A stretch of 64,000 nucleotides of DNA, from NCBI GenBank assembly GCA_038087015.1, contig JASBNA010000002.1:1736001-1800000 (forward strand), in the 5' to 3' direction. Of this stretch, positions 11,937 to 23,347 are shown in pieces (position 1 is the stretch's first letter; every line of letters starts with the position of its first letter). The position numbers and the translations under genes are program-made. This DNA is from Cerrena zonata (taxonomy: Eukaryota > Basidiomycota > Agaricomycetes > Polyporales > Cerrenaceae). The notes under the pieces were generated by a model. The model ran no database searches, was not told the DNA's origin, and saw only the letters and a list, made by a program, of their open reading frames with translations.

Positions 11937-14900
11937 ATGGTACCTCGCCCACAGTCGTCTGCAGCTGGCGTGCTCGCTCTACTCTCTGAACCCGAGCCAG
12001 TCCTCAGGGAACATGCTCTCAAAGTCCTCAATGTGCTTGTGCCTCAGTTCTGGGCTGAAATCTCAGAGCATATTGAGCTGATGTACGTTCTTTGTCAACG
12101 CATTTAAATGATGTACTTATGAACCACAATACTCTCTTAGTGAATCTTTGTACGAGAGCTCGGAGCTCTCGGAGGACGCACACAACGCTGCAGCCTTGCT
12201 TGCGAGTAAATTATACTACTACCTGGGCGACTACGACGAGGCCTTATCCTTCGCCTTGAATGCTGGTAATGCATTTGAGCAAGAAGGCCACATACCAGGA
12301 GCCGAGGAATACGTTGAGACCGTTATTTGTGAGTGTCAATATGAATGTTATATTTAATCACGAAATATTCACAATAACTTATAGCCAAGGCCATTGATCG
12401 TTATATCACCTCAAGAAGAGAAGAGCAGACAGACGGAGGGGCTAATGTTGACCCCAAACTACAAACAGTTGTCGAGGGTATTTTCAGACGGTGTATTCAA
12501 GACGGAGAGTTCAAGCAAGTAAGTTGCATGACGTACGTCCCTCTTTATTATCCTGACCTTCATCCAGGCCATTGGTATTGCTTTGGAATCCTCCCGTCTA
12601 GACGTGATTGAACACATATACAAACTCACCAATGACGTCTCCCTTCTCTCTTACACCATGGAAGCAGTCATCGACACTGGCTTCTCACTTTCGTACCGAG
12701 ACCAAGTTCTCAAGTTCCTCCTCCCCCTCTTCCCCGCACTCACTGCGAACACGAGCTCCCCACATGTTCACTCACTTACGCGTCTACTTGTTACTCTCAA
12801 CCAGACAGAACTCACAGTCTCTCTCTTGGCTTCACTAGTACCCGGCAATAAATTACTGGCGTTCCAGCTCGCATTTGACTTTGTGGAGGGTGGCTCACAA
12901 GATTTCTTGGAGGCCATTCGAACTGAATTACCTAAAGACGAGAGCGTAAGTGTCCAATTATACTATTTCTTAAATTGATACTGAGAGTATTCACAGTTAC
13001 CACAAGACCACAAGGAGATTTATGACACTCTGCGACATATCCTTGCTGGCCAGAAATCTGTCAAACTTTACTTGGAGTTCCTCAAGCGAAACAACAAAAC
13101 CGACATGCTTGTACTCAAACACACGAAGGTATGTAAATTCTAACACATTGGTATTACATCTCCGGCCTGAGCACTGCTACCTTAGGACTCTCTTGAACCA
13201 CGTTCCTCAATTTACCACACCGCTCTCAGTTTGCAGAACGCCTTCATGCATTCAGGAACAACATCTGACGTCTTCCTGCGCGATAACTTGGAGTGGCTTG
13301 GTCTTGCTTCAAACTGGTCCAAATTCACTACAACAGCAGCTCTCGGTGTTATTCACAAAGGTCATTTCCAAGAAGGCATGAACATCCTCGGACCATATCT
13401 CCCTCAGCCTAATGGCGCAGAGAGTGGCATCCCCGGCGCGGCCTACTCAGAAGGTGGTGCTCTTTATGCACTTGGTCTCATTCACGCTGGTTGTGGTAGT
13501 GGTCGACAAGTCGAAGGGTACCTCAAGGATGCTTTGAAGGCGTCCAATGTAGAGGTCGTACAACACGGTGCAGCTCTCGGTCTTGGTGTTGCTGGAATGG
13601 GTGGCAAGAGCGCTGAAGCGTTCGAAGAGTTGAAGACTGTGCTATATGGAGATCATGCCGTCGCTGGTGAAGCTGCTGGATATGCTATGGGTTTGATCAT
13701 GCTTGGAACTGGAGATGTTGTGGCGGCGGACGAGATGTTGGTGTACGCTAGGGAGACGCAGCATGAGAAGATCATCAGGGGTTTGGCTATTGGTTTGGCG
13801 TTCATTTTCTATGGTCGCCAAGAACAAGGCAGAACCTACTATCAAGGAACTGCTCGCCTGAGAAGGTCAGTGTTCCTGCTTGTTTAGTCTGCACTCTATG
13901 CTGACCACCGAGTCTCTAGGATCCTATTCTCCGTTATGGAGGTGTCTTCACTCTCGCTCTTGCGTATGCTGGTACCGCGAACAACGATGCTGTCCGCAAG
14001 CTACTGCATATTGCTGTATCAGATACTTCGGACGATGTCCGAAGAGCTGCGGTCACTTCACTTGCCTTCTTACTGTTCAAGAACCCTTCCGCCGTCCCTC
14101 GTATTGTGCAAGCTGCTCAGTGAGAGCTACAACCCACACGTACGAAGCGGCGCCACGCTTGCTTTGGGTATTGCCTGTGCGGGTACCGGTCTCCAGGTAT
14201 TTATTTCAAAATCCTACATAATTTGTGCATTTCATTCTGACCGACCTGTTTAGGACGCTGTTGAGATTCTTGAGCCCATGACCAAGGATAGCGTTGACTT
14301 CGTTCGCCAAGGCGCTTTCATTGCTCTCGGCATGATTCTCGTCGAGCAATCGGAGGTTTCGTCGCCATCCATGGCTTCCACTCGCGCTCTTTACCACAAG
14401 ATCATTGGTGACAAGCATGAAGACCCCGTTGCTCGCTTCGGTGCAACTCTCGGCCAAGGTCTCATTGATGCCGGTGGTCGTAACGTTACCATTAACCTAC
14501 AAAGCCGAGCGGGCAGCCGAAACACTAGCGCAATCGTTGGTATGGTGCTCTTCTGTCAATTCTGGTACTGGTACCCGTTGGCGCATTGTGTCAGTTTGGC
14601 CTTCCAGCCTACTGGTATCATCGGTATTGACGAAAACCTCGATGTAAGTCTAGCCCTTTTTTTACCTCGAGGAACTGAGCACTAACCTGGTCACTTTCAG
14701 GCTCCTAAATTCGAGTTTGTGTCGAACGCACGACCAAGCCTCTTCGCTTACCCTCCCCCAACTAAACCCCCAAGAAAGAGACTGTTACCAAAGTTGCCGC
14801 CGCTGTTCTTTCGACCACTGCCAAGCAGAAGGCCAGGGAAAAGAAGAAAGCTGCTGAAGGTGGAGATGCCATGGACACGGTAAGCTCCCTCTTTTCCTTT

Positions 14901-15488
14901 TGTTTAAACCAATTGCCTAATAATTTTCGACAGGATGAAAAGAAGGAAGCCGATGTCGAGATGAAGGCCGATGAGCCCTCAACATCCGCACCAAAACCAG
15001 ACGATGCACCTACACCCAAGCGCAAGTCTGAACCTTCACACGAGAAGCTATCCAACTTCTCCCGAGTCACCCCAGCACAAATGCAATACGTTATCTTCCC
15101 TTCGGATAGTCGTTACCAGCCAGTCCGAGCGGTCTCTGCATACCCTGCACAGAAGGGTAACAAAGCGAGTGCCAGTGGTCTCAAGATGTCTGCTGAGAAG
15201 TATGCTGGTGGGGGTGGTATCCTGCTAATGAACGACACCCGACCGGGAGAAGAAGCAGAGTACATTGATATGAGCACCACACGTACTTACCAGTCCAATG
15301 GTGTTACGGTGACTGAGACGCACGGTGGACGTCGGACAGACCTGCCGCGAGATCTTCATATCTCGTTGGATGAAAATGCACCTGAGGCTGATCCCCCACA
15401 GCCCTTCGAGGTATGTTTACTTCCCTCATTTTCTCTGTTTTGGATTTGTACTGACGCGTCTCTTTTCTAGTACCCATTTGACTCTTAG
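11937..15488 (+). CDS. RPN2: 26S proteasome regulatory subunit RPN2 (PSMD1), with reading-frame breaks as given
   Basis: Largest scaffold subunit of the 19S base; it binds RPN1, RPN13 and the ATPase ring in cytosol and nucleus. The start [21 protein letters not shown] and the helical N-terminus ([20 protein letters not shown]) match RPN2. The toroid of proteasome/cyclosome repeats is seen at about 13430-13700 ([31 protein letters not shown]). The C-terminal part has [27 protein letters not shown] and PQPFEYPFDS. Homology is continuous, but the frame changes at about 13828, 13858, 14112 and 14770, each needing a single-base correction (three apparent insertions, one deletion). Taken literally the gene would be truncated. 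A sequencing or assembly error is more likely than loss of an essential single-copy gene. Confidence 0.9.
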
Positions 15489-15681
15489 AAGTGTTATGCT
15501 AAGCTTTGTATTTAGTACCTTGTCGTAATATTGGACGTTTCATTTTGCATTCACTGTTCTTCTGTTATCTGTTTGTGTGATATTGTTTACTGAATGCCAC
15601 GATGATGAAAAGATTCGTCATACATCTCATGACCACGTTGTTCCCAAAAATATGACAACCCTCTCCACCCTATTCCATGCA

Positions 15682-15688
15682 TATATAA
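15682..15688 (+). promoter_or_regulatory. TATA box of the hydroxyacid dehydrogenase gene
   Basis: TATATAA lies only 16 bases before the first in-frame ATG (15704) and 64 bases before the second (15752). This spacing bears on which start is used. Confidence 0.5.
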
Positions 15689-15703
15689 GGGCATCTTGGT
15701 TCC

Positions 15704-16844
15704 ATGGCATCTATCTTCCGGAACCTCAGTGTTTCTACCACTGTGCGCAGAATGAGTACACTACCTCGGGTTGCGATCTTGGATGACTACCAGAAGGTGG
15801 CGTTCAAACTTGCAGATTGGACACCACTCAAAGACCGTGTTTCTATTGACGTCTACTCTGAGACATTGCTCGACGAAGATGCGTTGGTAGAGCGACTGGA
15901 ACCCTACCAGATTATATGCGCAATGCGGGAACGAACAAAGTTCAATGCATCACTTCTGGACAGGCTCCCCAACCTCAAATACATCGCTACGACTGGGATG
16001 TACAACAGAGGTATAGACGTCGCTCATGCAAAGAAAAATGGGGTATTTGTTTCCGGGACTGGAGGTGGAGGGAATTCGACATTGGAGCATATATGGGCAT
16101 TGATCCTCGCCACCGCTAGACACATAGCTGTCGAGGATGCAGGTGTGAAGGCAAAGCGTCAGCTATGGCAGGCTACCATTCCAGTTGGTCTATCTGGGAA
16201 GACTCTTGGCTTAGTTGGCGTTGGTAAACTTGGGAGCGATACAGGCAAAGTGAGTACTCCAAACATTACAGTTCAACGAGTACCGAAGCAATAGGCTTTC
16301 GGGCTTAGATTGCAAAAGCGTTCGGAATGAACGTTATCGGATGGTCTCCGAACCTTACTCCAGAGCGAGCAGAAGCCGCAGGAGTAACATACGTTGAGAC
16401 CAAGGAAAAGCTCTTCCAACAAAGCGACATCATATCCATTCACATGGTCCTTTCGGATAGGACTCGTGGATTAATTAACGCGAATGACTTTGCACATACA
16501 AAGCCTACCGCTCTTTTTATCAATACCTCTCGAGGGCCATTAGTTGATGAAGTCGCGCTTGTGGACGCACTGCAGAAGAAAAAGATAGCAGGAGCAGGTC
16601 TAGACGTGTTTGATGTGGAACCATTGCCTCTAGACCATCCATTACGTGGTCTGGATAATGTTACTTTGAGTCCCCACTTGGGATATGTGAGTGATGACAA
16701 CTACAAGGTAAGCTATTTGGGTATATGCGCGCAAGGCGTCCATCTAACTAGGATCCGGTGTCGCAGGTATTTTGGTCACAAACCGTCGATAACATCGTTG
16801 GTTTCTTGGATGGAGAGCGCAAGCGGGAGATACACGATGCATAA
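15704..16844 (+). CDS. D-isomer-specific 2-hydroxyacid dehydrogenase
   Basis: NAD(P)-dependent oxidoreductase of the D-2-hydroxyacid dehydrogenase family (phosphoglycerate dehydrogenase/glyoxylate reductase relatives). The Rossmann motif is GKTLGLVGVGKLGSDTG. The catalytic set is visible: Arg in INTSRGPLVDE, Glu in GLDVFDVEPLP and His in SPHLGYVSDDNY. Introns are about 16250-16308 and 16709-16766. The first ATG gives a 16-residue leader (MASIFRNLSVSTTVRR) that looks like a weak mitochondrial presequence. The second ATG at 15752 starts MSTLPRVAILDDYQ, where family homology begins. The TATA position favours the second start for at least some transcripts. The natural substrate cannot be told. 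Confidence 0.88.
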
Positions 16845-17101
16845 CACGATGTAGTATTCTGATGTGTAGTCAAGTTTTTCCTTCGGCACCGTGTATTTGA
16901 TTGTCAATAAGGACAAAGCATTTGAGTAAACAAAAGAGTCAGGAAACCACTATGACCAAATTAAGACGGAGAAGTTGCTGGAATGTGACGCGTGCGTGAC
17001 TGTGGGCATGTGCGTGACAAGTATATCGCAAAGTGCGGCAGAGATCTGATTCCTACTTCCACACCTTATTCCTTCTCTTTCATTTCTCACATACAACAAT
17101 C

Positions 17102-19012
17102 ATGGAATCTCGAGCTGCTCATCGTCGTAATGGTATGTGTTTCTACCGGACATTACTTTCTATGAGCCCTTGGATCTTCCCCCGAGTTCGCGATCAGACT
17201 AACGCGTCCTATTATAGAATATAAAAACAAGGGTGGCCTGAAGGCCGATGACCTTCGCCGCCGCCGCGAGGAACAACAAGTCGAGATCAGGAGACAGAAG
17301 CGTGAAGAGAATATTTCCAAGAGGCGTAACTTCCTCCCCAGCTCTGCAGGCGACTCAGATGATGAGGGTGGGGCCACCGGGTTTGATAGCCCAGTTCGTG
17401 CACTTTTGCTCCTAGGCCACTGTTTGCGGTATTTCTGACCATATATGCATAGCTCGCAGACGACATGGTCGCAGGTGTATTCTCCGAGGACTCTGAACGT
17501 CAACTAGATGCTACTACCAAGTTCCGTAAACTTTTGTCCAAGGAAAAGAACCCTCCTATCGAACGTGTAATCGCGTGTGGCGTCGTCCCTCGTTTCGTCT
17601 CATTTTTGCAGGGTGACAATGCCATGCTTCAGGTGTGTGTTTATAGTTCTAAGGACCTTTTCTGATCTCTGAGCTAATTATCGAGTAGTTTGAGGCAGCC
17701 TGGGCGCTAACAAACATCGCGTCGGGAACCGCGGACCATACTCAGACTGTTATTAATGCCGGTGCCGTCCCAGAATTTATCAAGTTGCTTTCTTCTCCTG
17801 TGCTCGACGTCCGGGAACAGGCTGTCTGGGCCCTCGGTAACATTGCTGGAGATAGTCCTCAATGCCGAGACTATGTTCTTAGAAAGGGTGCTCTTCGACC
17901 CTTGTTGGCGTTGCTCAGCGAAAATCACAAACTCAGCATGCTCCGAAATGCTACCTGGACCCTGAGCAATTTCTGCCGTGGAAAGTCACCGCAACCTGAT
18001 TGGGATCTTGTGAGTAACAGTGGTATCAATGGGTGCGGCGTATCTAACTGTCCTTTCGATAGATCTCTCCCGCTCTTACAGTTCTCACCAAACTCATCTA
18101 CTCGTTGGACGATGAGATTCTCATTGATGCTTGCTGGGCCATCTCATATCTGTCCGATGGCTCCAACGATAAAATTCAGGCCGTCATCGAGTCTGGTGTT
18201 TGCCGGAGATTGGTTGATCTGCTCATGCACCCCTCGACATCCGTGCAGACACCTGCCCTCCGTTCAATTGGTAACATTGTCACTGGCGACGACCTTCAGA
18301 CTCAAGTCGTTATCACTTCTGGAGCGCTCCCTGCGCTCCTCTCCCTCCTCTCATCCCCCAAGGATGGTATCAGGAAGGAAGCTTGCTGGACTATCTCCAA
18401 CATCACCGCCGGCTCACCTCCTCAAATCCAAGCTGTTGTCGACGCCAACATTATTCCTCCTCTGATTAACATCCTTCAAAATGCCGATTTCAAGACCAAG
18501 AAGGAGGCGTGTTGGGCCATCTCCAATGCTACATCTGGTGGTCTCCAAGAACCCGCACAGATCCGATACCTCGTTACCCAGGGTTGTATCAAGCCTTTGT
18601 GTGATCTGCTTACCATGATGGACAACAAGATAATTCAGGTTGCTTTGGACGGTCTCGATAACATCCTCAAGGTCGGCGAGATGGACAAGCAGGCTGCCGG
18701 TCCTGGTGCAGTTAATACTTATTCTCAATATGTCGAAGAAGCTGGAGGCATGGTCACCATCCACAACCTCCAACAACATGATAACCTTGATATCTACAAG
18801 AAGGCCTTCAACATTATGGACAAATACTTCCCTGATGATGAAGAGGTCGATGCCGGTATTAACGCACCCCAAGTTGATGCATCAGGCGCGTTTGCAGTAA
18901 GTTTTCTAAGATCGTCTTTCTCTCTTGACTTTTTTTTACTTACGTCCCTCGCTCTAGTTCAACCAAGATGGTGGTGCGCCGCCCCCTGGAGGCTTCAGTT
19001 TCGGACAGTAAA
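17102..19012 (+). CDS. importin subunit alpha (karyopherin alpha, Srp1 type)
   Basis: Adaptor that binds classical nuclear localisation signals and carries cargo with importin beta through the nuclear pore. The N-terminal importin-beta-binding domain is basic ([24 protein letters not shown], about residues 23-46). About ten armadillo repeats follow, with the Trp/Asn NLS-pocket pattern repeated: [53 protein letters not shown] and [10 protein letters not shown]. The tail [15 protein letters not shown] is typical of fungal Srp1. Introns lie near 17132-17217, 17397-17453, 17632-17689, 18010-18061 and 18897-18958. The frame is intact and the length of about 530 residues is normal. Confidence 0.96.
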
Positions 19013-19332
19013 TGTCGGATGCTATCTTTGAGGATGTTTTGTTACAGTAGTCTTTGTCGCTTTACCTTTCCATTTTCTCTCCCCTGTGCAACTATCTCTC
19101 CTCTCCTCATGTCCGAATAGTTATATCAAAGCTCCCATTGGTGAATTTGTAGCCTACGCGATTCCTGACTTTACAATCGTAGATAACCCCCGTCGCCCTG
19201 AACCTTTTGTGTGTGACTGAGCATTCGTTTGAAACTGGAAGCTGAGAGTACCGCGTGAAACGCGCATGTACGCGTTGCGATCGCGAACTTGGAGCGTGAT
19301 CGAACTTGAATTAGGTCCTGCCTCTCGCCGTC

Positions 19333-19820
19333 ATGGCTTCTCAAATCCTTCCCCTTGGTAAGTGCACTGGGTCAGTAAGGATTTGAGGTCAGGGTTAACA
19401 AATGAACAGAACTTATCGATAGGTGCATTGGCTCCAGAATATGGGTCGTTATGAAAACTGAACGTGAATTCACCGGAATACTAACTGGATTCGATGATTT
19501 CGTCAGTGAGTAAACAACCATGTCTTTAACCCGTTGACTATGGATTGACTCCAATTACCTTGATAGATATGGTCCTCGAGGACGTGACAGAATAGTCAGT
19601 TGTTACATCACAATTCAATTTGTGGTGCATACTCACGAAGTGTTCTATTTCCAGCGAACTCACTGCTGAAGGCACAAAAAAGACTAAGCTTGCTCAAACG
19701 TTGCTCAACGGAAACAACATTTGCATGGTCCGCTCATTCTCCAGCTTCTGACTTTTGACTCCATGCTCAGACGTTTATATATAGCTCATACCTGGAAGCA
19801 ACGGACCCGACGATGCATAA
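19333..19820 (+). CDS. LSM5: U6 snRNA-associated Sm-like protein LSm5
   Basis: Subunit of the heptameric LSm2-8 ring (U6 snRNP, nucleus) and LSm1-7 ring (mRNA decapping, cytoplasm). The protein of about 85 residues starts [20 protein letters not shown]. It carries Sm motif 1 ([27 protein letters not shown]) and Sm motif 2 ([19 protein letters not shown]), both matching LSm5. Five small exons carry it. The last intron has an atypical donor (GTCCGC) directly after the ATG codon of the NICM stretch and ends at TATATAG before the final exon. Confidence 0.93.
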
Positions 19821-20213
19821 CAATGGTTATGCTCATCTCATTCATGATCCTTGCTGCTCACACTAGCGACCGTATCTCCGGGGACTTTGTAGACTATCCT
19901 GTGCACGAATATACTTTTGGTAGTAACTTTCGACATAGCCAGACCATTTAGAAACTGTAACAATAAACTGTATTCTACCAGAATTTCTGACGAAATTCTC
20001 TCTTCGAACACATATTCAACGCAGAATGAGTGTATGAGCTCTAGTAAGATGATCATAGTATTTTGTCAGTGCATTGTCAGACAGATCCAAAATTCTCAAG
20101 TAACGAGTTGAGCACTCCGAGCTTCCGACATGATGATTTCCGTTATGGGCGCCTCAAAATAGCGCTTCTCGCCTTGAGTGCTCTGAAGGTTTCTACTCAC
20201 TTCATCGTCACCA
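19821..20213. other. intergenic region
   Basis: About 390 bases between LSM5 and the bS16m gene on the same strand. No gene, repeat or clear motif was seen. Confidence 0.5.
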
Positions 20214-20617
20214 ATGGCCGTCCGTCTACGTTTCGCCCTCCACGGGCCTCGCCATAACCGTATCTTCCATCTTGTCGCCATAAACCACACTGCACGACGT
20301 AATGCCAAACCAATCGAGACACTTGCCATTTTCGACCCCCGCCTGAAACCTGGCGAACAGTACAAGAAGGTGGAATGGAGTGTTGACCGGATAAAATACT
20401 GGTTGCGAGAGGGCGCAGAACCGTCAAAGTCTTCTATCAAGCTGTTGACAATGGTATGTTGACTTGTCTTCTGCGGATGGTCGACATGAGAGTGCTGAGC
20501 TTATGACAATGTCAATAGGGTGGCATCCTTAGTCCTAATTCGCGGTACCACAAGGCCCTGGGTGCTGACCCGGCTTCTCAAAAGGCCTCAGCTGAAGCCA
20601 AGGCTCAAAAGGCTTAG
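20214..20617 (+). CDS. mitochondrial small ribosomal subunit protein bS16m
   Basis: Bacterial-type S16 protein of the mitochondrial ribosome. The start MAVRLRFALHGPRHNRIFHLV has the S16 signature (V-R-L-R-x-R-x-G-x-x-x-x-P-x-Y/F-x-I/V-V). KPIETLAIFDPRLKPGE and VDRIKYWLREGAEPSKS, the conserved A-Q-P-T/S region of S16, follow. A single intron (about 20455-20518) precedes the last exon, GGILSPNSRYHKALGADP and an Ala/Lys-rich tail. About 112 residues in total. No separate presequence is needed in this family because the N-terminus itself acts as import signal in relatives. Confidence 0.92.
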
Positions 20618-20882
20618 AGCTGAGCTCTTCTACCAACGTGTCGCAATGATACGTCCTCGCACTCGTCATGGCTCTCCGACACCTGTTTTGCTTCGACACA
20701 TCTATACAAAGCACTCGAACAAACTGGAAGGGTTCTACACGAAGAAGTGGTGGAAGATTGCTTTGGGCATGGCTCAGTGAAGTTATTAGAGAAGGGTTTC
20801 CCTGTATGAGCTTCTATTGTTATAATACATTCATCTCATTTGTGTCCATATAATTGCATCAGGATATATCCCGCCTCTCCAT

Positions 20883-21786
20883 TCACCGCAATAGTGTTAC
20901 TATATCATCATGCTCTGCGACTTCTGCCAGTTCTAGTGCCGTAAATTCGTCTGGGTCCTGTTCTCAATTCAATCAAACTGCCCTATACATGATGACTTTG
21001 AATTTCAGACATACCTTGATTGCCTTGTCTGCACCCTTCGACAACAACAATTCAACGACCTTCGTGTGACCTCTGTCTGAGGCAATATGCAATGGTGTAT
21101 ATCCCTACATCTCATCATAAGAGAACAAGAAAGTCATAATACATGAAAAATACGTACATGTTCATCCAATTCGTTGAGATTAGTATCCGGATGATCCTGC
21201 AGGTGTTTCTCCACACCAGCAACATCCCCATCGAGAACCAATGCATGCAGACTTCCCACTTCTCTCATTTCCTCCGTTTCTTGAGACACCATGCTCACTT
21301 TGACTCCGAACCCTCCTCCACTTCGCTTTGGACCATCCGTATCCTTGTCCCAAATGTCATCTTCATCTCCTGCTGCTGTATTGCTTGATGCCGAAGTAGA
21401 AGCCTCCGGTTCAGGTTCGGTAGTAGTACCTTCTTTCCAACCTAGACTTGTAGCGATTTCCAAGTAACGATTCTCCGCATCCTCCGCCCGATCACCATAC
21501 GTACTCCCAGTGGTATTCCAAGCGTCCCATTTCGCTCTACCAGTAAAATCGAATATCGATGGTTTACCAGTGTTTGGTATATGAGAGACCGTCAAGTACT
21601 TGAACAGGCCGTAAAGCTGTAGAACCCAGGGGCCATACGAAACCGATCAATTACGTTCGATCAGATGCAAGAGAAATTATGGAGGACCTCGAGTTTCACT
21701 GTGTTCGATACACTCGCCAGTGAAGAAGCATTAGACAGATATTTCGCTGCTCCGTCAAACGAAGGGGAGGGTCTGTATTCGACCAT
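20883..21786 (-). CDS. acyl-CoA-binding protein with C-terminal ankyrin repeats (ACBD6-like)
   Basis: Binds long-chain acyl-CoA. The start MVEYRPSPSFDGAAKYLSN leads into the ACB domain. An intron (about 21620-21682) then joins to LYGLFKYLTVSHIPN and GRAKWDAW, the acyl-CoA pocket Tyr/Lys/Trp region. An acidic linker (EDDIWDKDTDGPK) follows. Two ankyrin repeats come next: LHALVLDGDVAGVEKHL and GYTPLHIASDRGHTKVVELLL. The end is LELAEVAEHDDIVTLLR. About 240 residues, the same order as human ACBD6. A role in acyl-CoA transfer, for example supporting N-myristoylation, is known for ACBD6 and only inferred here. Confidence 0.88.
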
Positions 21787-21984
21787 ATCGCCGAGGGTCT
21801 CAAGAACAAGTAGTGGTGGTAGAAAACAAAGGTTTAGTTCAAGCTTTCATGCAGCGCGCTCAGCCGGCGGGGGTCCGAGGAACAATGCTCAATATGATAT
21901 TCCACGTCTGGAAGTGAAAACACCGGATGAATAGAATTATGCAGGATGTGTATGGGAGCAACTAAGTATGCTAGGATATGTACT

Positions 21985-22901
21985 CTATGAAGAAATAGCT
22001 TTTTGTCGGCGGTTTTCCTTGGTTCGTGGAGTTGCCTGATGCTTGGAGGAGGAGTCTACGAGCAAGGGTCCATCTACACCTCCCATCTGTTCACAAATCT
22101 CCATGGCGTGTGCATGGAATGAATCGTGGAGACCATCTGGTCTACCCTGGGAGGAGTATATTCGGCAAGATTCTTGTATGGAATAACCGATGTGCGACAG
22201 CACCACCCTATTAGGACAAAGCCCAGGTCTAGTTTACGGACGCTAGAGACACGACTTGACAACGTACATATTGATAGAAAATACCTCCAACGACAGCCTC
22301 CACAGAGGTACCCATGACCTTATACAAACCCACACTATGCGAGAGCTTCGGGTCCATCCTCGAATAGTCATCACCGACAGACTCGAGCTTGGGACTAATG
22401 TTGACAGGTGCCCATTTCAGCACACGACCCAGGCCCCATTTGGGTGCTACGTGTTGACCGAGAACATAGGTGTTGAGTGCACGTTCAATGATCAAGTCGT
22501 AGTCGTGTGCTGGTAGTAGGGCGGGTGAAGAGTGAATGTAAAGCAAAAGGTAGGTCTTTAGAACTCGACGACCTATAGCATAGTAGACTTCGTAAATCAT
22601 CTGTTCCACACGGAGAGAAGCATAGTGTCATACCAATAAAGCTCAATCTAGCATTATGACTGATAATAGCGTCTTTATGACTGGCATGGGTCATTATCCT
22701 GTTGGCAAGCTCTGGAGGAAACTGAAGCGGAGAGAAAACATTCTCCAAGTGCTTCACAATACGCGCAGAGTCAGAACTTGGGTGAGAGGCTATCGAGGAT
22801 GTTGATTGCTGTTGGTAGTCATTTCTTGGAGATGGGCTCGAACTGAATGATCGTCGGGAATGATGAGTTGTGAAACGGGGGACTAGTCGGACAGCTAACA
22901 T
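21985..22901 (-). CDS. mitochondrial ribosomal protein with inactive RNase III fold (mL57/Mrpl15-like), one frame break
   Basis: Structural protein of the mitochondrial large subunit. The basic N-terminus MLAVRLVPRFTTHHSRRSFSS is a presequence. The RNase III-like domain shows ELANRIMTHASHKDA and NARLSFIGRRVL, where active enzymes have N-E-R-L-E-F-L-G-D, so catalysis is not expected. LGQHVAPKWGLGRVLKW, VEAVVGGIF and GGAVAHRLFHTRILP follow. No dsRNA-binding domain follows, which favours mL57 over mL44. Introns lie about 22605-22630 and 22205-22265. After ILLPG the frame shifts by one base in a CCC run at 22145-22147 and resumes as RPDGLHDSFH. The real start is the ATG at 22899-22901. Confidence 0.75.
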
Positions 22902-22932
22902 GGGATGACGAGAATTCAGCACCGTTAACCTA

Positions 22933-23106
22933 ATGAAGAATTTAGGCTACATACCCGACGCTGAAGAGCCTGACGGCCTTGAAAGAGCATTAACAGCGAC
23001 ACGGCAAGAACGAAGAGCTTTTGACATGGAGGACGACCTGGTGAACTCTACACATTCAAGCCTCCAGCAACATTTCGCAAATGTGCAGTCACGTGTAGGC
23101 GTTTAA
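22933..23106 (+). other. short open frame of 57 codons, uncertain
   Basis: Begins with an ATG about 30 bases from the divergent mL57-like gene and reads MKNLGYIPDAEEPDGLERAL, then a charged helical segment ending SSLQQHFANVQSRVGV. Composition is coding-like (no Cys, many Glu/Arg/Leu). No family was recognised and no splice partner found. It could be a microprotein, the remnant of a gene, or chance. Confidence 0.25.
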
Positions 23107-23347
23107 GGTTTCATTATAGGCGCCCGTTAATTCGGTATTGAATATTGAATTTGTGCACTTTCCGAATTCTGGCAAACAGTCCATTGCAGAGTATTTGAGG
23201 TTTGAAGAAACAACGCGTATTATATTCTAGCGGTGGAAAGAGGCCAGTATATACGCTCAAGTATACTATATGATCTATGTACTAGGTACGTGAAGGAAGG
23301 TACGATTCACAGTTCTCAAGCTATAGAAGGACAACGTAAGAAAACAC

